Origin: Verrucomicrobiales bacterium
GTDB taxonomy: Bacteria > Verrucomicrobiota > Verrucomicrobiia > Verrucomicrobiales > DEV007
NCBI GenBank assembly: GCA_029213265.1
Contig: JARGNG010000010.1
Location: 88,977-152,976 of the forward strand
Direction of reading: 5' to 3'
DNA length: 64,000 nucleotides
Position numbers and translations under genes: made by a program. This document shows, one piece after another, positions 21,763 to 30,956 of the stretch (positions within the stretch are counted from its first letter, which is position 1; every line of letters starts with the position of its first letter). The notes under the pieces are model-generated. The model saw only the letters and a list, made by a program, of their open reading frames with translations, made no database searches and was not told the DNA's origin.

Positions 21763-22365
21763 ATGGAGTTTGACCTGACCGGCGAGCACTCCCGCTACGC
21801 CTACCGCCTTCTCGCAGGACTGGTGACGCCGCGTCCGATCGCCTGGGTTACGACGATTGATGAGGAAAGCCGCGTCAACGCGGCCCCCTTCTCCTTCTTC
21901 AACGTGTTCGGCACAAGACCTCCGATTCTCGGGTTTGCCCCGGGTGACAAGGAACCTGGAATTCCAAAAGACACCGCCCGCAACATTCGTCGAACCGGAG
22001 AATTCGTGGTGAACCTCGTCGATGAAGCCTGCGCCGAAGCGATGAACCAGACCTCTACCGAAGTCGAATTTGGCGTCAGTGAAATCGAGTTGGCCGGACT
22101 TCACACGACATCAAGTAGCGCGGTTTCCCCTCCGCGAATCACCGAGGCACCTGTGGCACTCGAATGCCGCGAGTGGTCGACCCTGGAAATCGGAAAAAAC
22201 CGTCTCGTCATCGGGCTGATCGACCGCGTCATTACGAAAGAAGGGATCCTCGATCCAGAGACCCTCTTGGTGAATGCGGAAAACTTTTCCCCCATCGGAA
22301 GGATGGAAGTTCCTTCCGGCTACTGCCGCACGGAAGACCGGTTTCAGATGGATCGGCCGGAGTGA
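21763..22365 (+). CDS. Flavin reductase-like FMN-binding protein
   Basis: 200-residue protein of the flavin-reductase-like/split-barrel family. Typical features are the start LLAGLVTPRPIAWVTTIDEESRVNAAPFSFFNVF, the block TARNIRRTGEFVVNLV, and VNAENFSPIGRM near the end. Members bind FMN and often reduce flavins with NAD(P)H for partner monooxygenases, or act on other small substrates. The exact reaction cannot be told from sequence. Cytoplasmic. It follows the small secreted protein on the same strand, possibly in one transcript. Confidence 0.88.
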   Translation: MEFDLTGEHSRYAYRLLAGLVTPRPIAWVTTIDEESRVNAAPFSFFNVFGTRPPILGFAPGDKEPGIPKDTARNIRRTGEFVVNLVDEACAEAMNQTSTEVEFGVSEIELAGLHTTSSSAVSPPRITEAPVALECREWSTLEIGKNRLVIGLIDRVITKEGILDPETLLVNAENFSPIGRMEVPSGYCRTEDRFQMDRPE

Positions 22366-22501
22366 GTCTCCCGCTCGATTGCTGAAAGGGCCGTTTCCCT
22401 CCCTTTAATCACTAAATTGCTCGAATTTACTTACTTCGGCTTCATAAATAATTTGGCAAAGTGTAATAATTCGCTTCCTTTTGGGGGCATCCAGTTCCTA
22501 A

Positions 22502-24298
22502 ATGAGCGTGACCGCAATTGCCCCCTTTCGCGCCGTGGCCGAAAACCCAACAGAATCGCTAGGTAAAAACTACTTCCAGACCCGGGAGAAGTTGAGCAAA
22601 GCCATTGCTTCACTGAACGAGTTGGGAACCGATTCCGGAATCGACGCGGCTCGTCTTGATCTATTGAAGAATCTGATGGCGAGCCTGGAGGACCCGTTCC
22701 TCTTCGTCGTCGTCGGGGAAGTGAATGCCGGCAAGTCAACGCTGCTCAATGCACTTTTCGGACAGGATTTCTGCAATGCCGATGTCATCCCGACGACGGA
22801 CCGGATCGCGTTTTTCAAATACGGCGAGGAAGCCCACGAATTCGACTTTTCGGAAGATATTGCGGAAGTTTTCCGTCCGAACCCTTTCCTCAGGGACTTC
22901 AACATTGTCGACACTCCGGGGACCAATTCCATTGAATCGGACCATCAGAAAATTACCGAGCAGTTCCTGCCAATGGCGGACCTCGCCATTTTCGTATTTT
23001 CGGTGACCAACCCGTGGGGAGCTACGACCTGGGATTTTCTCGACCGGATTCATCATCAGTGGAAAAAGAAAATCATCTTTGTTTTGCAGCAATGCGATCT
23101 GCGAACCGAAGAAGAAGTCGCGGCGATTCTCGAGCACCTGCAGAAAACGGCCCATCACCGCTTCGGACAGCACTTTCCCACTTTCGCCATTTCAGCCAAG
23201 CAGGCCTTTCTGGCGAAAACATCCGAGACTGGAAATGACGAACTGGGAGACGACAGCCAGATCGCCGGCCTGGAACGCTACATCGCCGGCGTCGTGGAAT
23301 CTTCCGAGGCCCGCCTCGTGAAACTGATCAAGGCCTGGCGCGCCTCCTGTTTTGTCCTCGGGGAGATCAAAGAAAAGCTCGGTGCTGCCTCGGAGATCAT
23401 TCGTGCCGATACCGAACTGTTGAGCGAACTGGAACCGGCCTGCCGCGTTCAGCAGGAACGGACATTGAAAAAGTGCGAACCGCTTTTTGAAGCCTTTGAC
23501 CAAAGCTTTATGGCAGCCGGCATTCAGGCCGAGCCATTGCTCGACTCCGAATTCCGGATCATGTCCGCGCTTCTGCCGCAGCGAAAAAGCGCTGAGGAGA
23601 TCGAGGGACTCATCTTCGCAACGACGATGAAGGCAGTGCGCCGCAGTGTCGGAGCGGGAGCCAATGCCGTGCAGGAAGACGTTCAACATCTCTGGGAACG
23701 CGTTTCAGAGGAAATGGAGCAACATTTCAACCTGGAGCTGAGCGTTGGCGAAAACGGCAGCCCCGACTGGACCGAATCCCACAACCGCATTCAAACCGAG
23801 GTGGAGGAATCCACCGCCAAAGTCCTTCGTGATCTTCATCTAAAAGACGAACTCGGCCGCCTCTTCGCCCGCCGCAGCCGTTCGATCTGGGGCTTTATCT
23901 TTTCCGCCGTCGTCGCCATTCTCGGAGGTGTCATCCTTTCGATGCTTCAGATCTCCCCGTGGAACGCAGCCGCATTCGGTCTCGCTGCCGTTTTCCTGGC
24001 GCTGGGAGCTGTCGTGGGAGCCCGCTCGGTCAAGCAAACCCGCGCCTTTTACACCGGAGTGATTGAGGAGCATAGGGATACCGTTGCGAAGACTCAGCGC
24101 AACGCCTTTGCGGATGCCACTTCCGCTTTTTACGGCGATTTTATCCACCTCTTTGAGCCGCTCCGAAAAGTCTGTCGAGAACACCGGGAAAGGTACGAGC
24201 CCCAGCTGGCCGTAATTCAGGACACCGAATCCGCGCTCGCGGAGTTGGAACGAATTCTCGCGCCGGTCGAAAAAGCGCTCAGCTCCCGGCAATCGTAG
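22502..24298 (+). CDS. Dynamin-like GTPase, membrane-associated
   Basis: 598-residue bacterial dynamin-like protein. The GTPase domain has a G1 loop GEVNAGKST at residues 72-80, a G2 Thr in PTTDRIAF, a G3 DTPG near 135 and a G4-like QQCDLR near 188. A long helical middle region follows, then two closely spaced membrane helices at about 465-512 (SAVVAILGGVILSML and AAAFGLAAVFLALGAVVGA) and a helical end. The family deforms or fuses membranes in a GTP-dependent way; the physiological role here is unknown. There is only one copy in view, whereas many bacterial dynamins are found as tandem pairs. Its 3' end overlaps the convergent gmhA by 20 bp. Confidence 0.88.
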   Translation: MSVTAIAPFRAVAENPTESLGKNYFQTREKLSKAIASLNELGTDSGIDAARLDLLKNLMASLEDPFLFVVVGEVNAGKSTLLNALFGQDFCNADVIPTTDRIAFFKYGEEAHEFDFSEDIAEVFRPNPFLRDFNIVDTPGTNSIESDHQKITEQFLPMADLAIFVFSVTNPWGATTWDFLDRIHHQWKKKIIFVLQQCDLRTEEEVAAILEHLQKTAHHRFGQHFPTFAISAKQAFLAKTSETGNDELGDDSQIAGLERYIAGVVESSEARLVKLIKAWRASCFVLGEIKEKLGAASEIIRADTELLSELEPACRVQQERTLKKCEPLFEAFDQSFMAAGIQAEPLLDSEFRIMSALLPQRKSAEEIEGLIFATTMKAVRRSVGAGANAVQEDVQHLWERVSEEMEQHFNLELSVGENGSPDWTESHNRIQTEVEESTAKVLRDLHLKDELGRLFARRSRSIWGFIFSAVVAILGGVILSMLQISPWNAAAFGLAAVFLALGAVVGARSVKQTRAFYTGVIEEHRDTVAKTQRNAFADATSAFYGDFIHLFEPLRKVCREHRERYEPQLAVIQDTESALAELERILAPVEKALSSRQS

Positions 24299-24878
24299 AT
24301 TTCGTGTCGGCAAAGGCGATCTCGACGAGGTCACAGATGAGGTGACCGGCAATGAGATGGCACTCCTGAACGCGGGCCGTTACCGGTGATGGAACCGCGA
24401 GAAGGCAGTCTGCGTTTTCGCCGCAGGCTCCACCGCTTTCCCCGGTAAAAGCAAAGGCCGTAATTCCATTGTCCTTCGCGAATTCCAAAGCGGCGACGAC
24501 GTTCCGGCTGCTCCCCGAAGTGGAGATTCCAACAACGATATCACCGGGCACACAGAGTGCTTCCACCTGGCGGGCAAAAACGGCATCATATCCGAAATCG
24601 TTGGCACAGGCAGTGAGGATGGAGGTATCGGTGGTGAAGGCGAGCGCAGGAAGTCCCTTCCGGTTTTTCCTAAAACGCACCACAAACTCGGCGGCAAAAT
24701 GCTGGGAATCGGCAGCGCTTCCCCCGTTTCCGAAGAAGCAGACCTTGCGACCGCTTTTCAACGCCTCGACACACTTTTCCGCCATTTCCGCAATCACCGT
24801 GGAACAGGCCTCCTCAAACCGGGTGACAGTAACGGTATGGTCAGCAATGGTTTCCTGAATAAGTTTCGAAGACGACAT
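24279..24878 (-). CDS. gmhA: Phosphoheptose isomerase (SIS domain)
   Basis: 199-residue SIS-domain protein of the GmhA family, which converts sedoheptulose-7-phosphate to glycero-manno-heptose-7-phosphate, the first step to LPS core heptose. Seen are the SIS blocks GNGGSAADSQHFAAEFV and STSGSSRNVVAALE, the substrate-site LTACANDFGYDAVFARQVEALC, and the C-terminal VQECHLIAGHLICDLVE. The ATG at 24878 is 17 bp after the heptose-kinase stop; an upstream TTG at 24899 overlaps that stop (TTGA) and would couple the two genes. Cytoplasmic. Confidence 0.9.
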   Translation of the reverse strand: MSSSKLIQETIADHTVTVTRFEEACSTVIAEMAEKCVEALKSGRKVCFFGNGGSAADSQHFAAEFVVRFRKNRKGLPALAFTTDTSILTACANDFGYDAVFARQVEALCVPGDIVVGISTSGSSRNVVAALEFAKDNGITAFAFTGESGGACGENADCLLAVPSPVTARVQECHLIAGHLICDLVEIAFADTKSTIAGS

Positions 24879-24895
24879 AAGAGAACTAGAATGGA

Positions 24896-25945
24896 TCAAG
24901 CGTTTGGAATGCCCCCGGGATACTCTCTCACAATCGCTTCGAGCAATTCTTCCCGTTCAATTGGAGTCGTTCCCAGCTTTCCAACGACGATGCTGCTCGC
25001 CAAATTAGAAATTCCCGCGGCAATCGATGCCTCAAGCCCCGCGCAAAGCCCCAGGGTGTAAATGGCAATCGCGGTATCGCCGGCACCGGAAACGTCGAAA
25101 ACCTCACGTGCGCGGGCCGGAATGTGCCTCGGATCTTCATTCTCAGTGAAGACCAGCATCCCCTGCTCTCCCAGGGTCAGTAAAATTTGGTGACAGGCCC
25201 ATTTTTCGAGCAGGACGCGCCCGGTTTCGAGAAGAGGCTCGTCGGCAAACGGGTCGACCCCTTCGTCGCGGTGAAAATCCTGGATCCCTGCGCTGGCAAA
25301 CGCCTCGGAGCGGTTCGGTTTTACCGTCGTAACCCCCCGCCACTCGATTGGATTCCCCGGCTTTGGATCGACCGTGATCACAATATCGTGCGGTTCGGCG
25401 GCCCTGAGCAATCCGGAAACAAATCCCGGGGTAACGAGACCTTTTCCATAGTCCTCGATAATGAGACCGTCGATCTCCGAAAGGATCGGTTCGATCTGGG
25501 CAAGCAGCGCCTTCTCCTGGGTTTCAGAAATGGGTCGGCACTTTTCCCTGTCAATCCGCACGACCTGCTGATGCTGGGCGACGACACGTGTCTTTGTGAT
25601 CGTCTGCATTTCTTTTTCCTGGAGGCAGAATTCGACACCAATCCCGGCCTCGGAAAGGGTTTCCAGCAAAAGGGCCCCGTTCGGGTCTTCCCCATAGAGC
25701 CCGGACAGATCCACGCGGGAGCCAAAAGGAGTGATGTTTCTGGCAACATTGGCAGCGCCTCCGGGATAGCGGGACTCGCGCTGTACCTCGACGACTGGCA
25801 CAGGAGCCTCCGGAGAAATGCGGGAAACGCCCCCCCAGATAAACCAGTCCAGCATGACATCCCCGACCACGAGAATCCGCTGTCGCGAAAACTGGTCGAG
25901 CAAATAAGCCGGAGTGATGAACTGGTCCCCCATGATGCGCGCCAT
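24896..25945 (-). CDS. hldA: Heptose-7-phosphate kinase (RfaE domain I)
   Basis: 349-residue PfkB-fold kinase homologous to the kinase half of HldE/RfaE, which phosphorylates D-glycero-manno-heptose-7-phosphate at C1. Motifs: GDVMLDWFIWGGVSRISPEAPVPV, PGGAANVARNI, and the catalytic end motif VFDVSGAGDTAIAIYTLG with the base in SGAGD. Unlike E. coli HldE it has no cytidylyltransferase domain; that activity must be encoded elsewhere. Start choices 25945 and 25933 are both possible. It is co-directional with gmhA (17 bp), forming a heptose operon. Confidence 0.88.
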   Translation of the reverse strand: MARIMGDQFITPAYLLDQFSRQRILVVGDVMLDWFIWGGVSRISPEAPVPVVEVQRESRYPGGAANVARNITPFGSRVDLSGLYGEDPNGALLLETLSEAGIGVEFCLQEKEMQTITKTRVVAQHQQVVRIDREKCRPISETQEKALLAQIEPILSEIDGLIIEDYGKGLVTPGFVSGLLRAAEPHDIVITVDPKPGNPIEWRGVTTVKPNRSEAFASAGIQDFHRDEGVDPFADEPLLETGRVLLEKWACHQILLTLGEQGMLVFTENEDPRHIPARAREVFDVSGAGDTAIAIYTLGLCAGLEASIAAGISNLASSIVVGKLGTTPIEREELLEAIVREYPGGIPNA

Positions 25946-26055
25946 GCTACGACCTGAGCCGAAAGATTGCAACCAAGCTCATAGCGGAACCATCCAACAG
26001 AGTTCGGCCGGGGATTCAACCCTCTTGGGTCACACCCGCAGACCGGAGATACCAG

Positions 26056-26622
26056 CTATCGAATTTCGCCCCGAATCTCCCCGGGGCGGCTCAGGGACTG
26101 CAGCGATACCACGGCTTCCCTCTCCTCACCGAGCCAGTCAAGGAGAACTCGCACCCGATCCTGACCTGAAAGCAGGCGGGTCACGATCGTGTGCATTCCG
26201 GCCATGGGACCTTCGGTGAGAATCACTTCATCGCCTTCTTCGATCTCGGGTTCGATCACCCGTATTTCGTTTTCCTCCTCGGGAAACTCGGCGCGAAGAC
26301 TCGCAATGTAGTCATTGCTGATTTGCGGATAATCGTCCGAAAAGCGGAGAACCCCGGTAACACCCGAGGAGGCATTCACCGCTCGCAGATCCGCGGCAAG
26401 ATCAAAGCGGGCAAAAATGTATCCCGGAAACAGTGCCTCCACGAACCAGACCTTTCCCCGGCGCGTCGACTTTTCGTAACGAATGCGGGGACAAAACACT
26501 TCGTCCAGATTCGCAAACCCCTGCAGGTTTCGCGCCGCCAGATGCTCACTTTTCGGCTTCGTCCGGACGCAATACCACCCCGAATCGGGGTCTACACTGG
26601 AAGGAGTACTGGAATCGGCCAT
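26056..26622 (-). CDS. NusG/RfaH-family transcription factor paralog
   Basis: 188-residue protein with an NGN domain (residues ~15-115; GWYCVRTKPKSEHLAARNL start and VEALFPGYIFARFD block) and a KOW domain (~125-160; EEGDEVILTEGPMAGMHTIV). NusG binds RNA polymerase and ribosome; this is likely a specialised paralog in the RfaH/UpxY group, since housekeeping NusG genes lie in the secE-rplK region and this one lies next to LPS heptose genes. Such paralogs act as operon-specific antiterminators in Enterobacteria and Bacteroides. The role here is inferred. It is 110 bp upstream of the heptose kinase and divergent from msbA. Confidence 0.85.
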   Translation of the reverse strand: MADSSTPSSVDPDSGWYCVRTKPKSEHLAARNLQGFANLDEVFCPRIRYEKSTRRGKVWFVEALFPGYIFARFDLAADLRAVNASSGVTGVLRFSDDYPQISNDYIASLRAEFPEEENEIRVIEPEIEEGDEVILTEGPMAGMHTIVTRLLSGQDRVRVLLDWLGEEREAVVSLQSLSRPGEIRGEIR

Positions 26623-26785
26623 GCCTGCAATCTACTGATCTTTTCAAACCATAGGGCTGGAAGCGACTCCCGCAAGCCGTCTCGCCGGTCCGATTCCGAT
26701 TCGGAGGAATTCTTGCGAATTCTCAAAATCGCCATTACCAGTCCCTCCGTCCCACCGGAATTCCGGGAAGGGATTTTTTCTGGAT

Positions 26786-28669
26786 ATGGCAACCCCCAAC
26801 GACCCGGTCCGTGCGATCGATATTGCGACGGCTTCCTCCGATGATCTGGCGGAAGACAGACGCGCCATTTTCCGGCGGCTTTTCAGCTACATACTGAACT
26901 ACAGAGGGCGCCTTGCCTGGGGAATCTTCTTCGGAATCCTCGCCGGCCTGGTCAACGGCCTGTTCCTTCTCGTCATCAAGACCGTCTTTGCCGTCGTTCT
27001 ACCCGGAGCTGACGGGGAAGCGGTTCCGAAAGTCTATTATCCCTTCGAAGATCTGCCGTTCTTTACCGATTTTGCGCTGCGGGCACCGGATTTAGCCCCT
27101 GACAAACAGTGGATCTTTGTGCTTGTCGTCTGCCTCAGCATTCCTGTCATGCTTCTCATCCGGGGCATCTTTCACTATCTCCACGCCTATTGCATGATCT
27201 GGATCAACATGCGGGTGATGTATCGACTTCGGGACGAGTCGTTCTCGAGCCTCATGAAACAGTCGCTCTCTTTCTTCAACAAAGTGAAGCAGGGGGAACT
27301 GATCCAAACGGTCGCAAACCAGACCAAAACCTCGGCCGATGCCGCGAGCCAAATGCTCAGCGCCGCGATCCAGCATCCCGCCGCCATCATTTCCATCATC
27401 GTGGTCATCGCGGTGATGCAGCCTCTCTACACCTTCGGCGCCCTCGTCGTCTTTCCGCTCTGCATCATTCCCGTGGCCCTCGTCAGTCGAAAGGTTCGCA
27501 AAGCGGGCGGACGCGAAGAAGAGGAGTCGGAGGAGCTGATGGTTACGCTTCACGAGAGCTTTGGCGGCGTTCGCCTCGTCAAGGCGCACGGTCGCGAAGA
27601 ATACCAGCGCAGTCGTTTCAACGAAGGAAGCAAGCGCATCGTCAAATTCATCATGCGCTGGCGCAAGGCCATGGAAATCTCCAGTCCAATGGTTGAGATC
27701 GTGGGCGCACTCGGAATTTCCATCGGAATGGTCTACGCCTGGGTTACGAAGATGAATGTGGATACCTTCACGACGGTGAATCTGGGCCTCATCAGCATTT
27801 ATCCCCATGCCAAGGCGCTCAGCCGGATTCAGGTTCAGGTGCAGAAATGCTTCGTCGCTGCCCTGAAAGTATTTTCCTACATCGACGCGGAGCCGGAAGT
27901 GCAGGACAAAAAGGATGCCGTGGTTTTGTCGGAGAGCCAGGGTGCCATTGAGATGAAAGACGTTCAGTTTTCCTACGTCAGGGACAAGGCGGCTCTCGAC
28001 GGTGTCTCCCTTTCTTTCGATTCCGGAAAGCGCTATGCGCTGGTCGGCCAGAGCGGCTCCGGAAAGTCGACGATTCTCTCTCTGATTCTGCGATTCTACG
28101 ATCCTGACAAAGGGACTATTTTTATCGATGGGCGCAATATCCGCGACTACACCCAGCAGTCACTGCGGGATCAGATCGGCCTTGTGAGCCAGGATACCTT
28201 TCTTTTCCACGACACCATCGCGAACAACATTCGCTACGGTCACCTTGAAGCGACTGAGGAGCAGATCCTCCATGCAGCCAAACTGGCTCACGCCCATGAG
28301 TTCATCGTCGAGCAGGCCGACGGCTACGAAACGATGCTGGGAGACAAGGGCTGCACTCTGTCGGGCGGCCAACAGCAACGACTCTCGATCGCCCGCGCCA
28401 TTCTTCGCGATGCTCCGATTCTCTTTCTCGACGAGGCGACGTCCGCGCTCGATTCAGAATCCGAAAAAGCGATCCAGGATGCTCTGGAAGAGCTTTCCAG
28501 GGGCAAGACCGTCATCGCAATTGCTCACCGGCTTTCGACCGTGCTCGACTCTGACGAAATTATCGTCATGAGCGACGGGCGCGTCATTGATGTCGCGCCG
28601 CACGAAACGCTACTGGACCGCTGCCCCGAGTATCAGCAGCTCTATCAACTGCAATTCGAAGGCGGATAG
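26786..28669 (+). CDS. MsbA-type ABC exporter (lipid/LPS flippase)
   Basis: 627-residue half-transporter with six membrane helices in the N-terminal ~330 residues and a C-terminal ATPase: Walker A GQSGSGKST, Q-loop QIGLVSQDT, signature LSGGQQQR, Walker B ILFLDEATSALD, H-loop IAIAHRLST. It resembles MsbA/ATM exporters that flip lipid A or related lipids across the inner membrane using ATP. A ~25-residue extracytoplasmic loop region with PGADGEAVPKVYYPFEDLPFF after the first helix is longer than usual. The neighbouring heptose genes support an LPS role. Convergent with the next gene, separated by 3 bp. Confidence 0.9.
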   Translation: MATPNDPVRAIDIATASSDDLAEDRRAIFRRLFSYILNYRGRLAWGIFFGILAGLVNGLFLLVIKTVFAVVLPGADGEAVPKVYYPFEDLPFFTDFALRAPDLAPDKQWIFVLVVCLSIPVMLLIRGIFHYLHAYCMIWINMRVMYRLRDESFSSLMKQSLSFFNKVKQGELIQTVANQTKTSADAASQMLSAAIQHPAAIISIIVVIAVMQPLYTFGALVVFPLCIIPVALVSRKVRKAGGREEEESEELMVTLHESFGGVRLVKAHGREEYQRSRFNEGSKRIVKFIMRWRKAMEISSPMVEIVGALGISIGMVYAWVTKMNVDTFTTVNLGLISIYPHAKALSRIQVQVQKCFVAALKVFSYIDAEPEVQDKKDAVVLSESQGAIEMKDVQFSYVRDKAALDGVSLSFDSGKRYALVGQSGSGKSTILSLILRFYDPDKGTIFIDGRNIRDYTQQSLRDQIGLVSQDTFLFHDTIANNIRYGHLEATEEQILHAAKLAHAHEFIVEQADGYETMLGDKGCTLSGGQQQRLSIARAILRDAPILFLDEATSALDSESEKAIQDALEELSRGKTVIAIAHRLSTVLDSDEIIVMSDGRVIDVAPHETLLDRCPEYQQLYQLQFEGG

Positions 28670-28672
28670 TGA

Positions 28673-29908
28673 TCAGCCAGCCAACGCTACGCTGCGGAGT
28701 TCTGAGATTTCTTCGAACAGCTTTCGTCCTCGGTCTTCCCAGCGGAAGGACGCTTCACAAACATCGATAGAATGCCGGCGCATGTGATTGAGTCGATCGA
28801 AGTCATCGATGACCTCCGACACTGACTGAATCAGAGAGTCGGTGTCCGGAGTCAGTAGAATCGCTTCCGGGCTGGTTAGCGGAAGCCCTTCGACAGCATG
28901 AAACAGCCCGGCCAAAGGCAATCCGTGAAAGATGTATTCGAGGGTCTTCAGTTTGAAACCCCCGCCAAACTCTTCAACGATCAGCCCCATTCGGGCATTG
29001 AGAAGATAGGGTTCCATTTCCGGCACTCTTCCCACGAAATCGACGGCGGGAAACTTGCGAATCATTTCCTGACGAAATTGTTCTTCTGTTTTCCCGACGA
29101 TCTGAAGTTCAATTCCGGCCTCTGCAAGCGGCGTGGCGGCTTTTTCCAGAAAGATCTCGAGGTTGATACGCTTCGCAATCCACTCAAACGAACCTGACAT
29201 AACCACCCGACGGGGAATTTCGTCAGTAATCTTCCGGTCGCGATGAATCGGGCCTTCGTAGCCCGGCGTAAGGCTGATGTATCTCTGATTCGGGAAATTC
29301 TCCCGATATGCCTCGACTTCCGCCCCGGTGATCGCAGTGACGAGATCCACTTCCCGGCAAAGTTCATCTTCCTGGCGAGCGTATTTCTCGGCGTCATATT
29401 GCAGCGCGAGTTTCCTGGCAAATCCGTCTGTCGAATTCCTCGCTATTTCGCGCCGGATCTTCGCTTCATGATTGTGAGACACGTAGACGAGAGCAGGCCC
29501 TTTTTCGCCCTGTCTTTCTTTGCGGAAATTTCGAATCGGGCCGAGTGCCCATCCGATCGCCGCATGATCGATCACAATCGCATCCCAACACTCTGTGCGG
29601 AGGGCCTCAACGAGGGCCTTTTTCGGGCCTCCGTTTTTGAGCCTCCACGAATCACTTGGATACTTGGTAAACAGGCTCGCAAAGCGGGAACCCAGTTCCG
29701 GACTGCCAAGACGCCATTCGACTTGATCTGTATCGACATGAGAACTCGACTCGCTCCCGTCGCCTACAGGAACCTCGTCATTGTCATGAGCAAGAACAGT
29801 CAAATCTACACCGGTTGACGCGAAGGAACGGATCAATCCATTGGAATAAATTAATTCACCGCTGTTGCTGGGACGCGGATACTTTCGGGTGAGCCAAAGA
29901 CATTTCAT
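28673..29908 (-). CDS. Glycosyltransferase, GT4-like
   Basis: 411-residue predicted GT-B fold glycosyltransferase. The N-terminus MKCLWLTRKYPRPSNSGELIYSNGLIRSF is typical of family-4 acceptor domains, and the C-terminal half has the donor-site block GGGFKLKTLEYIFHGLPLAG followed by EGLPL, matching the E(x7)E-like region of the family. The donor and acceptor are unknown. It is third in a co-directional set with the AMP-ligase and GNAT-like genes (spacings of 7 and 12 bp), which suggests an operon for a cell-envelope or exopolysaccharide product. Sugar transferases of this shape occur in PEP-CTERM/EpsH regions. Confidence 0.8.
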   Translation of the reverse strand: MKCLWLTRKYPRPSNSGELIYSNGLIRSFASTGVDLTVLAHDNDEVPVGDGSESSSHVDTDQVEWRLGSPELGSRFASLFTKYPSDSWRLKNGGPKKALVEALRTECWDAIVIDHAAIGWALGPIRNFRKERQGEKGPALVYVSHNHEAKIRREIARNSTDGFARKLALQYDAEKYARQEDELCREVDLVTAITGAEVEAYRENFPNQRYISLTPGYEGPIHRDRKITDEIPRRVVMSGSFEWIAKRINLEIFLEKAATPLAEAGIELQIVGKTEEQFRQEMIRKFPAVDFVGRVPEMEPYLLNARMGLIVEEFGGGFKLKTLEYIFHGLPLAGLFHAVEGLPLTSPEAILLTPDTDSLIQSVSEVIDDFDRLNHMRRHSIDVCEASFRWEDRGRKLFEEISELRSVALAG

Positions 29909-29920
29909 AGCAAAAGGGGA

Positions 29921-30949
29921 TTAGAGAAGAGGCAGGTCTCCTTCAAAAGGAACGCAGGACTTTTCGCAATTCAGTCGATCTTTCGGGATCTGGTAGTAGA
30001 GAAATGAGTCGCGCCGCAGCCCGGGCGCCACTGGTTTTCCGGCCGAACCGAGGACAGACCAACTCAGAAGGTTTGTGTCCAAATGGAGGCCGCATTTCTC
30101 CTTTGATTTCGTAAGTCGCCGGATCAAACGCCCCAGACCATTCCGATCGGGTTGCAGGTCGACATAGTCCATCAAGAGGCAGGCATTCACACCGCACCGC
30201 TTCTTATAGATGCCGATGGCGTAGGCTACGAGTTCTCCGAATTCATTGCAAAGTCCGAAGAAACTCCGTTCGTCTGTTCCCACCGAACTGAGCCAGGAAA
30301 GGGATTCGATCGTGATTCGCCGTCGTAGCTTCCCATCCTGCAAAACGGGAATGGATTCGATCTCTTCCGGATGAGTCGCCATGTAATAACCACTCTCGTC
30401 CTCTTCACCGGGAAGTTCAAAGCACCAACCGAATCCGCGAAGGACAGCACTCGAAACGCTTCCGCCCAAAGATGAAAGCGGGAAGAAATATTGATAGCGC
30501 TCTCCCGACTTCTCATATCCGAGTCGTCCGAGAAGCTGTCTCATCTCGGGAGAAGGAGAACCGTCAATCATATGGAATTTGCGGGCCAGCGAACGCTGCC
30601 TTGTCAGCAATCCCATCACAGCACTGCGGTGGGCTTCCCTCACAAAGAAAGTAGTCGTCACGAGCGAGGGAACGATTTCCCCGTTCACCTCATACTCAAA
30701 AGGAATCATTCCGTTGAAACCAACGATGGAACCATCGTCATCCCGAAGCACAAACCCCTTTGGCGAGATTTCCTGACAAAACGGATTGTCGTCCCACCAC
30801 CAACGGAAGCGCTGCGCCCAGACGAGAGCATCATCATCGCCGGGTTTCGGCTTTCCCAACTCACCATCGCGAACAAAGGCGGCAAGAAATCCGGCAATAT
30901 CGGAGTTCGTCTCGGCGTTGCCGTGCACTTCCTGGATTCGATACCCCAT
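29921..30949 (-). CDS. GNAT-fold acyltransferase-like protein
   Basis: 342-residue protein. The N-terminal ~130 residues have an N-acetyltransferase flavour: a region like FRWWWDDNPFCQEISPKGFVLRDDDGSIVGFNGMIPFEYEVNGE, then VREAHRSAVMGLLTRQRSLARKF at the acyl-CoA pyrophosphate-binding turn. The C-terminal part contains a second GNAT-like half ending in DYVDLQPDRNGLGRLIRR. It lacks an unambiguous RxxGxG motif, so the enzyme role is uncertain. It lies 7 bp after the acyl-ligase gene and 12 bp before the glycosyltransferase gene, so all three probably work on one product. Confidence 0.6.
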   Translation of the reverse strand: MGYRIQEVHGNAETNSDIAGFLAAFVRDGELGKPKPGDDDALVWAQRFRWWWDDNPFCQEISPKGFVLRDDDGSIVGFNGMIPFEYEVNGEIVPSLVTTTFFVREAHRSAVMGLLTRQRSLARKFHMIDGSPSPEMRQLLGRLGYEKSGERYQYFFPLSSLGGSVSSAVLRGFGWCFELPGEEDESGYYMATHPEEIESIPVLQDGKLRRRITIESLSWLSSVGTDERSFFGLCNEFGELVAYAIGIYKKRCGVNACLLMDYVDLQPDRNGLGRLIRRLTKSKEKCGLHLDTNLLSWSVLGSAGKPVAPGLRRDSFLYYQIPKDRLNCEKSCVPFEGDLPLL

Positions 30950-30956
30950 TCGTTTT

